Assembly (NCBI GenBank): GCA_016793115.1 | Contig: JAEUIN010000370.1 | Span: 1-38,522, forward strand | DNA from: Planctomycetaceae bacterium | GTDB taxonomy: Bacteria; Planctomycetota; Planctomycetia; Pirellulales; PNKZ01 | Direction: 5' to 3' | Length of the DNA stretch: 38,522 bases | Shown here: piece after piece, positions 17,417-24,653 of the stretch | Layout of the letters: every line of letters starts with the position of its first letter | Numbering within the stretch: position 1 is the stretch's first letter | The notes under the pieces: generated by a model | The model's input: the letters and a program-made list of their open reading frames with translations, nothing else | Databases searched by the model: none | What the model was told of the DNA's origin: nothing | Position numbers and translations under genes: made by a program

Positions 17417-18894
17417 CAGCGGCCTCCTTGCGCGACCGGCCGAGTGCCGGTCGCCGTCGCGGCGGGCTTCACGACGACGTTGGACTGAAAGCGCCAGGGA
17501 TATTTCGGCAGAGCGCCGTCTTGCCGGCGCCCCTTGCCTTCGACGGCGTGCCTTGCATCACGAAGCTTTTGCTCCAGTTCGTCGACGACGCTCGGCTCAG
17601 TGACGACTCCGGTCAACTGCACCTCTCCTCCCTGCGGAGAGGTCGACAACCGGAGCATCGTCAGCTGAACTTGTTGGTTAGACGGCGCGAGCTTCGACGT
17701 TCGCTCCAGTTCGCTCAACCACACGACGTCGGAACGCCGCCAAGCGTCAATTTCGTCGGCCCGCTTCTCCAGCGCTTGCGACGACTTAACGATCGGCGTT
17801 AGAGCGTTCGACTGCTTTTTCAACTCGGCGATTTCTTCGTCGAGCTGGGCGAACCGCCACTGCACGACGAGCCACACTAAAGCGAACACCACGGTCGCAG
17901 CGAACGCGCCGACGATCGCTTGCTTGCGCCGATTCGGCGGTTCCGGCGCCCGCCGAGGGTTCAAAAAATCGATTTGCGGCGCGCGCTGCCCGGCTTCGTC
18001 GGCCAGCGCACCGAGTACGGCGGCGAACCGGCCGCTCGTCTCGATGCCTGCCTCCGCTTCCAGATTCGCGGGGAGCGGATTCCAAGCATCGACGACGTCG
18101 ACCGAAACGCCGAGATCGGCGGAGAGTTGCGCGGCCGGTGCGTTCCAATCGGCGGCCGAGCCGCAAAGTTCGATCGCCGCGACGCGCCGACCTGCCAATT
18201 GATGGTGCACCGAAGCGAGCGTGCGTTTCAGTTCCGCGGTGAGGGCGCGGCGGTAGTCGCTCGACGTCGGATCCGTAGGCATGCGTGCGCTGCGCAGCAG
18301 CACGACATTGGTCCCGGCCAGCGCGGTCACCTCGACTTCTTCCGCCCCGGGATCCACCAGCAGGCGCGGCTCGCCGTCGCCGCCGACGCGCCGCAGCGTG
18401 AGCGATGCCGCGGCGCACGGCCGCAACTCCAGGCGTTTCAAACGCAACCCGGCGGCTTCCACGACCTGCTTGACTTGCGCGGCGGACGACGGATCGACGG
18501 TCGCCGCCAGCACGATGCGAGGTTCCCCCGCCTCGGCGGGCGTCGGCAAGAAGTCGAGCAGCCACTCAGGCCCGAACGAATGAAACTCGCGCTGCGCGAG
18601 AAACCGCACCATGTCGGGAAGTTCGGCGTCGGGTGCCGGAGGCAGCGAAAGTTGCTTCAGTTCGACGACGGCGCGGCCGATCGTGACGACGGCGTCGCTC
18701 TTCGCCAGGCCGCGCGACTCAAGCGCCGCCTTCAGCGCCGCGCCGCGTTGAGCCGTCGCTTCGGCGTCGAAAGTCGCGGCACCGGGCCAGGCGACGCGAA
18801 AAACATGATCAAGGCGCGCGCGACCGCCGCGCAACGCAACTGCGGCGACGCGAGCTTCGCGAACATCCCAATCGACGGCAACGAGAGTCGGCAT
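17416..18894 (-). CDS. gspL: GspL-like PilM-PilN fusion protein
   Basis: The 492-residue protein combines an actin-like PilM/cytoplasmic GspL domain (about 1-305, beginning TLVAVDWDVREARVAAV and including VVTIGRAVVELKQLSLP) with the PilN-type linker IDFLNPRR (308-315), a membrane helix (about 324-345), a coiled coil, and a PilN-like periplasmic domain (to about 480, with VQLTMLRLSTSPQGGEVQLTG). In this family the cytoplasmic part binds GspE and the periplasmic part binds the PilO/GspM partner, which is the next gene. I chose the ATG at 18894 because the actin-like fold begins directly there. The frame is also open to a TTG at 18924, bounded by the gspK stop nine bases upstream of it, and neither start has a good SD. 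It is translationally coupled downstream. Confidence 0.87.
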   Translation of the reverse strand: MPTLVAVDWDVREARVAAVALRGGRARLDHVFRVAWPGAATFDAEATAQRGAALKAALESRGLAKSDAVVTIGRAVVELKQLSLPPAPDAELPDMVRFLAQREFHSFGPEWLLDFLPTPAEAGEPRIVLAATVDPSSAAQVKQVVEAAGLRLKRLELRPCAAASLTLRRVGGDGEPRLLVDPGAEEVEVTALAGTNVVLLRSARMPTDPTSSDYRRALTAELKRTLASVHHQLAGRRVAAIELCGSAADWNAPAAQLSADLGVSVDVVDAWNPLPANLEAEAGIETSGRFAAVLGALADEAGQRAPQIDFLNPRRAPEPPNRRKQAIVGAFAATVVFALVWLVVQWRFAQLDEEIAELKKQSNALTPIVKSSQALEKRADEIDAWRRSDVVWLSELERTSKLAPSNQQVQLTMLRLSTSPQGGEVQLTGVVTEPSVVDELEQKLRDARHAVEGKGRRQDGALPKYPWRFQSNVVVKPAATATGTRPVAQGGR

Positions 18895-18930
18895 GGCTTT
18901 GAAAGCTGCTGAGAATTCCGGCAACCACGA

Positions 18931-20463
18931 CTAAGGGCCCGAGGCGCCTAAGACCGCGGTCGGAAAGCCGCGTCCCAAGTGTGAGATCTCTCTCCAGAGT
19001 AATCGCCGCGGGGTGGTCCCGGTAGCGTCGAGCACGACTTCCACCCGAGCCGCCGGGCCGGATTGCTCGTAATAACCGACAATCTGAGCGCGGTAGACCG
19101 CGCCTTGGGCAGAAACCAGCGGGAAGATGGTCTTCATCTCGTCGAGCGTGACGATCCCTTGCGTAAAGATCCAGGTCGAATATTCCGAGCCGGGCATCTC
19201 TTCGCTCGGCTCGGGATAGCGCATGGCTATGATCTGATCGACCTGCTCTTCGGTGAGGCCGGGGATCGATATGAGAAGCTGTCGCGCCGCCTGGTTGAGG
19301 TTCAACCTGCCGCGGACGACTTCGTCCGCCGACGTCGTCAGGCGGTCCATGGCCAACGGAAGCGTCGTGCCTAGCTGCACCGCGTCGTTCGCCAGCGGAG
19401 AATTGACGCTCCGCGTCGTGCCCGCCAGAGTGATGCTCGTCTTCGAGCCGATCAGATCAAGCACGGTGGAAAACGTGTAGCGAGCCTCCTTCGTAAAATC
19501 CATCGACGCGGCCGAGGCGGGGAGCGCCGAACCGCTGCCGGTATACGGCCCGCTCTGACGATAGAGCACGACGAAGTTCGCCAAGTCGGGCTGCGCCAGC
19601 GCTTGCAACTCCGAGTACAACGTTTCGAGATCGTCGCCGTTGATATTGATCTTCGGAGATCCGTCGGCGCTGCGATTGGCTTCGCCGCTGTAAAGCGTGA
19701 GATAGCCGAGCCAACCCCGGTCGAAAGAGCCGTCGGCGTTGTCGACGCCTTCGGGCAACAGCGCATCGGCCTCCGCGCCGTCGACGATGCCGTTGCGGTT
19801 GGCGTCGAGCCCAAATAGCAATTGCGGCGTCACCCCTTGCACGAGGAGTAGTTCTTCGAGCGTATCGAACGAGCCGTTCTTGGGCGCGTAAGCAGGAGCA
19901 AGGCCGGAATAATAGTCGGCCTCGGCCCCAAACTCGCGCGGCTCCGCGTCCTCGTCGAGCCAATCGAGAATGGAATCCGCCGTCGTCTCCGACATTCCGG
20001 GAACGCCCATCAAGCGCGTCCGCTGTTCCGTCTCGTCTTCGTGTTGAGAGAGCAGGGCGTTCAGGTTCAGCTTGGCCGATTCGTCTTCCAATCCGTAACG
20101 GAGGGCCGTCGGTGCATCGGGCTCGTAGAGCGGCGCAATCACGGTAAAGCGAGCACGCTCGGCGGCGACGGCGCCGTCGACGACGGGAATCCCCTGCAGT
20201 TCCGCCGGATTGTCGTACACCCCGCCGCGGTCGCGCAGCGAGAGCGAATCCAGCGACAACAACAACATCAACTTTTCCACGGCGCTATCGCAGACGACGC
20301 GGGCTTGTAACGCTTGCCCGTGAGCATCGGCGGCGAGTTGCTCGGCGTACATCATTTCCGTGTAGGCGTAGGCGGCGTACGATAAGAGCGCTACGACGAC
20401 CAACACGACGACCAGGGCGACTCCCGGACGCGGCGACGAACCACCCGCCAACGCGGTGCTCAT
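18931..20463 (-). CDS. gspK: GspK-like minor pseudopilin
   Basis: The 510-residue product starts at the ATG overlapping the gspJ stop by four bases (ATGA). A prepilin-like N terminus (PRPG at 11-14 followed by a 20-residue hydrophobic helix VALVVVLVVVALLSYAAYAY) leads into the T2SK domain with LEDESAKLNLNALLS and the helix-hairpin-helix-like segment MGVPGMSETTADSILDWLD (152-170). GspK caps the pseudopilus tip together with GspI and GspJ. A short EF-hand-like loop DANRNGIVDGAE (220-231) is inserted after the first helical subdomain, and a second helix-hairpin-helix-like part (LISIPGLTEEQVDQIIAMRYP) follows near the C terminus. The product is longer than the usual 300-330 residues. In-frame coding extends upstream of the ATG but overlaps gspJ and resembles nothing. 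Confidence 0.88.
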   Translation of the reverse strand: MSTALAGGSSPRPGVALVVVLVVVALLSYAAYAYTEMMYAEQLAADAHGQALQARVVCDSAVEKLMLLLSLDSLSLRDRGGVYDNPAELQGIPVVDGAVAAERARFTVIAPLYEPDAPTALRYGLEDESAKLNLNALLSQHEDETEQRTRLMGVPGMSETTADSILDWLDEDAEPREFGAEADYYSGLAPAYAPKNGSFDTLEELLLVQGVTPQLLFGLDANRNGIVDGAEADALLPEGVDNADGSFDRGWLGYLTLYSGEANRSADGSPKININGDDLETLYSELQALAQPDLANFVVLYRQSGPYTGSGSALPASAASMDFTKEARYTFSTVLDLIGSKTSITLAGTTRSVNSPLANDAVQLGTTLPLAMDRLTTSADEVVRGRLNLNQAARQLLISIPGLTEEQVDQIIAMRYPEPSEEMPGSEYSTWIFTQGIVTLDEMKTIFPLVSAQGAVYRAQIVGYYEQSGPAARVEVVLDATGTTPRRLLWREISHLGRGFPTAVLGASGP

Positions 20464-21692
20464 GGCGCGGCCTCCGTCGACGACGACATTGCCTCTTCTA
20501 GAGCCGCGGCGCCGGCCGTCGAAGCCTGCCCGGCCGGCAAGTGCACCAGAAGTCGATAGGTGTTTTCTTCCGGCAGGCCTCCGGCACCGAGCAAAAGCGT
20601 CGAGCCGACGGCGTCCGTCGGCGGCGTCGTGCGCATCGTCAGCACGATCTCCACGGCCACCGGCACGGCTTGCCTGTCCGACGAGTCCCAAGAGGTGAGC
20701 CATTCGGTGCCGTCGAAATAACGGAACTCGATCGCCGTCGCCTCAGGAGCCAACACCTGCTCGTTCGTATCGGTCGCCGCACCGCCGTTGAGCGTCTCGA
20801 AATTGACGATCGAGCGATCGACTTGACGACGTATCAGACCGCCGGCCGGTGCCAAACCGGCGGCCGCAGCGGGATCGTCCGCAGCGTAATACGCCGTGCC
20901 GGCGGCGGAGATGTAGTACGAAACGGTCTTCACATCGCTCGGCGGGTCGCCGGCCGAAGCGGCATCGGTCGGCGGAATCATTCCCGTGAGCGAGTCGATG
21001 CGATCCGTGCGCGGCAACCGGCTCACGTCGATCTGCAGATCAGACTGGCTTCCATAAACGCCCAGAGGAGGCGCGGCGACTGCCTCCTCTTCTCCCGTCG
21101 AATCCTCGGAAGTCGAGCCGGAATTTGAATTCGAACCGCCCACGGACCCTGCACCCGACGACGACGTTCCTGAGGAAGCGCCGCCGGAGGAGCCGGCCGA
21201 CGAACCGCCGGATGTTCCGCCGGAACTGCGCCCCGCCGATGAACCGCTCCCGGAGCTCGCACCGCTCGAACCGGTGCCGCTTGAGCCGCCGATGTTCGTC
21301 ACGCCCGTCGAGCCGGTGATATTGGTGACGCCGCTCGTGCCGCCGGTGCTCGACGTTCCGCCGCCGGAGCCGCCGCTCGTCGAACCGCCGCCGGCCGACG
21401 CCGCCGCTCCGGCCTGCGAGGCCGACGTGGCCGCAGCGGCCGCCGACGAAGAAAGGGATTCGCCGCCCGAGCTATCGACGACGATCGGAACCGCCGAGCG
21501 GAGATCGTCGGCAATGCGCCGTAGCAGCGCTCGGGCCAACTGAGCTTGCTCGACTTCCGCACGTCCGGCTTCGACGGCGCGCAGATAGATGTTGATCGCC
21601 GCGGCCACGGCCGTGACCAGAACCGACGTGATCAAAAGTACTAACAGGACTTCAAGCAGCGTATAACCGCCGCGACGACGAGGGCGACTCAT
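20460..21692 (-). CDS. gspJ: GspJ-like minor pseudopilin with long Gly/Ser insert
   Basis: The 410-residue product has a class III prepilin leader, RRRGG then YTLLEVLLVLLITSV, with predicted cleavage after Gly9 and Glu14 at mature position 5. The N-terminal helix continues to about residue 66 (LLRRIADDLRSAVP, typical for GspJ). A low-complexity Gly/Ser/Ala/Thr stretch of about 130 residues (74-204) interrupts the protein, followed by a beta-rich C-terminal domain (210-385) with VKTVSYYIS and ATAIEFRYFDGTEWLTSWDS, which are typical GspJ phrases. It overlaps gspI upstream and gspK downstream by four bases each (ATGA). GspJ is part of the tip complex with GspI and GspK. Without the insert its length is normal for the family. 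Confidence 0.87.
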   Translation of the reverse strand: MSRPRRRGGYTLLEVLLVLLITSVLVTAVAAAINIYLRAVEAGRAEVEQAQLARALLRRIADDLRSAVPIVVDSSGGESLSSSAAAAATSASQAGAAASAGGGSTSGGSGGGTSSTGGTSGVTNITGSTGVTNIGGSSGTGSSGASSGSGSSAGRSSGGTSGGSSAGSSGGASSGTSSSGAGSVGGSNSNSGSTSEDSTGEEEAVAAPPLGVYGSQSDLQIDVSRLPRTDRIDSLTGMIPPTDAASAGDPPSDVKTVSYYISAAGTAYYAADDPAAAAGLAPAGGLIRRQVDRSIVNFETLNGGAATDTNEQVLAPEATAIEFRYFDGTEWLTSWDSSDRQAVPVAVEIVLTMRTTPPTDAVGSTLLLGAGGLPEENTYRLLVHLPAGQASTAGAAALEEAMSSSTEAAP

Positions 21693-22156
21693 GGCGTAGT
21701 CGCTCCGCTACTTTCTTGGGCGGCCGCCTCGGCTTCCGCGGCGGCCGCCGTCTGCGGATCGACCATCCAACGCGTGAGCGAGAATTCGACCGGGCCCTGC
21801 TGAGGCGGCAGATTTTCAACGACGGTCACGCGCACGGCCAAGAGCGACGTATCGACCGTCGGCTCGACGGCGACGCTGTACAGCCAAGCTTGATCGACGT
21901 CGAGCGGAGCCGACGACGTCGCGGCGGGAGCGACGATGCCCGCGGTGATTTCGGCCAATTTGCTCTCGCAATAGAGCTGCGCTTCGGCCATCGCCGCGGC
22001 TCGATGAGCGTAACTCATTCCGATGCGCGTCAGTTCGCCGATCGTCGCCAAACTGCCGACCAAAATAGCGAGAGCCAGCAGGACTTCGAGCAACGTAAAT
22101 CCGCGCCGGCCTCGAAGCCGAGCGACGCGACGCGACAATGCCGGCGAGTCGATCAT
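21689..22156 (-). CDS. gspI: GspI-like minor pseudopilin
   Basis: The 155-residue product has a prepilin leader RLRGRRG followed by FTLLEVLLALAILVGSLATI; cleavage is expected after Gly19, with Glu24 at mature position 5. The next segment, HRAAAMAEAQLYCESKLAEITAG, matches the GspI pattern in which a helix with a QxxCESKLxE-like motif follows the membrane part. GspI nucleates the tip complex with GspJ and GspK, whose genes follow. Its start overlaps the gspH stop by four bases, and its stop overlaps gspJ in the same way. The Ala/Glu-rich tail of about 20 residues is probably disordered. Confidence 0.87.
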   Translation of the reverse strand: MIDSPALSRRVARLRGRRGFTLLEVLLALAILVGSLATIGELTRIGMSYAHRAAAMAEAQLYCESKLAEITAGIVAPAATSSAPLDVDQAWLYSVAVEPTVDTSLLAVRVTVVENLPPQQGPVEFSLTRWMVDPQTAAAAEAEAAAQESSGATTP

Positions 22157-22884
22157 GGCGACGACTCCGACGTGAGCACGTCGCTCTTCGCGACGACGCC
22201 GGTCAGCCCGCGCAGCTCGACGCGGACCATGAGACCTTGCTCGTTGACGAGCGTAAATCTCGCCGATGAAGTGGTACCGTCGGGATGAAAAAACACGGTC
22301 GACGTCGTCGACGCTCCGTCGGTCGGCGCAGGCGGCAGCGAGAACCCGCCGGCCTGCGGAGCCGGCGACACGTCGTCGACGGCTTCGACGGCGGCCAATG
22401 TAATGCCCTCAGGCAAGCTATAAGTCTGCCCGGCCGCGGCGAGCGGGTCGCTGAACATCGGATCGAACCCGGCCGAGGAATTCCCGGCCATCGCGTCCGT
22501 CACGGGCGCAATGTGGTACGACGAGCGTACGACAGGCAGGGCGCCGCGACCGTCGTCGACCGTCGTCGACGAGGTGATTGTGAACTGCTGCGTGCAGCCG
22601 GTCCGAATCGCCGTGGCGCGGGCTCGCGTAAGATCGGCGTGCAGTTGATCGGCCGACTTGCGCAGATGCTGCGCTTCGAACGGTTTGCTCAACTGCGGCC
22701 AAGCCAACGCGCTCACGACGACGAACAGCGCCAGCACCAGCATTGTTTCGAGCAACGTGAAGGCACGGCGCGGCCGAGAAAGCAGAAATTCGGAAGCGGG
22801 CGGTTGCGACGAGCCCCTTCGCAGGGCAAACGCCTCGCGACCGAGTCGTCTTTCCCCGTTCCGACTTCCCGCTTCCCGCTTCAT
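22153..22884 (-). CDS. gspH: GspH-like minor pseudopilin
   Basis: The 243-residue product starts at the ATG two bases after the gspG stop. It has an unusually long 41-residue basic leader, then FTLLETMLVLALFVVVSALAW with Glu at mature position 5 (residue 46). The residue before the cleavage site is Ala41 rather than the nearly invariant Gly. The pattern LRKSADQLHADLTRARATAIRTG is characteristic of GspH/FimT, and the C-terminal beta domain ends with TVFFHPDGTTSSARFTLVN, also a GspH hallmark. It overlaps gspI by four bases. In-frame coding further upstream lies inside gspG and is not protein-like. Placement between gspG and gspI is the classic order. Confidence 0.88.
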   Translation of the reverse strand: MKREAGSRNGERRLGREAFALRRGSSQPPASEFLLSRPRRAFTLLETMLVLALFVVVSALAWPQLSKPFEAQHLRKSADQLHADLTRARATAIRTGCTQQFTITSSTTVDDGRGALPVVRSSYHIAPVTDAMAGNSSAGFDPMFSDPLAAAGQTYSLPEGITLAAVEAVDDVSPAPQAGGFSLPPAPTDGASTTSTVFFHPDGTTSSARFTLVNEQGLMVRVELRGLTGVVAKSDVLTSESSP

Positions 22885-22886
22885 CG

Positions 22887-23345
22887 CTAATCCCAATTTC
22901 CCACGTCGTCGGCCGTCCCCGGGACGCCGTCGGGGCCGTTCGACCAGATATCGACGCCGTTCGGGTTGTGCGTGCCCGGCGCCGCAAACTGATAGTCGTT
23001 GCCCCAGGGGTCTTTCGGAATCGTTCCGGATTGATACATCGGAGCGATCGTGTTTTGCCACTTCACCTGATCGACTTCCGGGGGCGGCGACACAAGCGCC
23101 TGCAACGACGACGGCCATTGTTTGAAAGTCTGCTGGTAATAATCGACCGGGGTCTTAAACAACCCGATCTGACTCTTCGCCGCTTTCACGTCGGCGTCGC
23201 CCATCACGCCGCGAAACGACACGGCGGCCAGCGAGCCGAGGATCACCAGAATGGCCAACACGAGCAACACTTCCATCAGCGTGAAGCCGGCGCGCGGGCG
23301 GCGGCGGAAACGACGATCGGACGGTCGGCGAACGGAGCAAGACAT
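22887..23345 (-). CDS. gspG: GspG-like major pseudopilin
   Basis: The 152-residue product is the main pseudopilus subunit. The leader ends RRRPRAG, then FTLMEVLLVLAILVILGSLA, giving cleavage after Gly20 and Glu25 at mature position 5. The globular part contains the GspG signatures KTPVDYYQQTFKQWPSSLQAL, PKDPWGNDYQF and the calcium-site C terminus NGPDGVPGTADDVGNW. The ATG at 23345 is preceded by GGGAG (complement of 23354-23358) with an 8-base spacer, which decides the start over a TTG five codons upstream. The next gene, gspH, begins two bases after its stop. This is the best conserved pseudopilin of the set. Confidence 0.95.
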   Translation of the reverse strand: MSCSVRRPSDRRFRRRPRAGFTLMEVLLVLAILVILGSLAAVSFRGVMGDADVKAAKSQIGLFKTPVDYYQQTFKQWPSSLQALVSPPPEVDQVKWQNTIAPMYQSGTIPKDPWGNDYQFAAPGTHNPNGVDIWSNGPDGVPGTADDVGNWD

Positions 23346-23353
23346 CGACGAAT

Positions 23354-23358
23354 CTCCC
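23354..23358 (-). promoter_or_regulatory. Ribosome binding site of gspG
   Basis: GGGAG on the minus strand stands 8 bases before the ATG at 23345. It overlaps an alternative TTG start, which it makes unlikely. Confidence 0.65.
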
Positions 23359-23374
23359 AAGGTTGGGTCGAACG

Positions 23375-24577
23375 TTAAATCGCGGAACTCATTTTAATCA
23401 CCGGCATCAAAAGCGCCACGGCCAAGAACAACACGACCAGAGCCAAAAGCAGCAGCATCAGCGGTTCCAGCAACCGCACGAACAGGTCGAGCTGTCGCCA
23501 AGTGCGGCGTTCCAACCCGTCGGCGATGCGGACCAAGACCGTATCGAGCGTAGCCGATTCTTCGGCGACGGCGATCATTTCCACCACCGCCGGCGGAAAG
23601 AATCCTCCGGCCGCCAGCGGCTTGGCGAGCGATTGGCCGGCGGAAATGTTTTCCGACGCCTTTCCCACGGCGGCGGCGAGCACTTTATTGCCGGTCGCCG
23701 ATGCGCTAATTTCCAGCGACCGGAGAATCGGCACGCCGTTGTGCAACATCGTTCCCAGCACCCGGCAGAATCGCGCCACGGCGAAGTTGATGAAGATCGG
23801 CGAGACCATCGGGATCTTAAGTTTCCATTGATCAAGCTTCAGCCGGCCGGCGTCGGTTTTGAGCTGCATCCACAGCCAGGTGCCGAGCGCCGCCGCGACG
23901 ATGAACAACGGCAACCACCAGCCGCGCAGGAAGCCGCTGAACGCCAACAGCCAATCCGTCATCGCAGGCAATTCGCCGCGCTGGCGGAGCCGCGCGAACA
24001 GCCCCTCGAACTTCGGCACGAAAAACACCAGCAGCACGGCGACGACGGCCGCGCCGACGACGCCGAGGAACACCGGGTAGGCCAACGCACCTTGCGTCCG
24101 GCCGCGCAACTCGTCTTGTTTTTCCGTAAACTCGGCGACGCGTTCGAGCGCCTCTTCCAAGAACCCGCCTTCCGTTCCGGCGCGCACCATGCTTACGGCC
24201 ATGTCGCCGAACACCCGCGGATGCCGCGCAAACGCTTCGGCGAGCGGTTTGCCGTCTTTCACGTCGTCTTGCACCCGCGCCAGCACTTCGACGAGCGCCG
24301 GTTGCGAGGCCTGCTTGCGCAAAACTTCGAGAGCCCTCAACAGGGGAACGCCCGAGCGGAGCAAATCCGCGAGTTGCCCGTAGAACGTCGTGAGCAACGC
24401 CGTTTTTACCTTGCGACCGCGGCCGGCGCGCACCGTCGCCGCATCGGCCTCGACGCTGAGGGGAAACAATTGCTGCCCGCTCAACAGCGCGAGGGCCTCG
24501 GCCTGAGTTCCGGCCGAAAGCTTACCGGCGACCTTACGGCCGCCGACGTCACGCGCGATGTAGGCAAATTCGGGCAT
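23375..24577 (-). CDS. gspF: GspF-like inner-membrane platform protein
   Basis: The 400-residue product has the canonical GspF length and layout: a short N-terminal domain (MPEFAYIARDVGGRKVAGKL), a first T2SSF helical domain (about 58-180, with FYGQLADLLRSGVPLLRALE and GGFLEEALERVAEF), membrane helices at about 170-190 and 215-237, a second T2SSF domain (about 265-370, with FCRVLGTMLHNGVPILRSLE), and a last membrane helix at about 367-392. Both copies carry the repeated GVPxLRxLE phrase. GspF connects the GspE ATPase to pseudopilin assembly. The start codon ATG has only a weak upstream purine stretch. It lies 29 bases upstream of gspG and 76 bases downstream of gspE. Confidence 0.95.
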   Translation of the reverse strand: MPEFAYIARDVGGRKVAGKLSAGTQAEALALLSGQQLFPLSVEADAATVRAGRGRKVKTALLTTFYGQLADLLRSGVPLLRALEVLRKQASQPALVEVLARVQDDVKDGKPLAEAFARHPRVFGDMAVSMVRAGTEGGFLEEALERVAEFTEKQDELRGRTQGALAYPVFLGVVGAAVVAVLLVFFVPKFEGLFARLRQRGELPAMTDWLLAFSGFLRGWWLPLFIVAAALGTWLWMQLKTDAGRLKLDQWKLKIPMVSPIFINFAVARFCRVLGTMLHNGVPILRSLEISASATGNKVLAAAVGKASENISAGQSLAKPLAAGGFFPPAVVEMIAVAEESATLDTVLVRIADGLERRTWRQLDLFVRLLEPLMLLLLALVVLFLAVALLMPVIKMSSAI

Positions 24578-24653
24578 TGGTATCTTGTTCTGCGTCCATA
24601 TCCATCGCAGTGGAACAGGCCTTCACAGACGGCGGACCATCGGCCGGCCGTTC

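Noticed and set aside
21081..21473. Repetitive GGC/TCG-rich tract resembling a CRISPR or tandem array
   Set aside because: There are no regular repeat-spacer units; it is the low-complexity Gly/Ser coding insert of gspJ.
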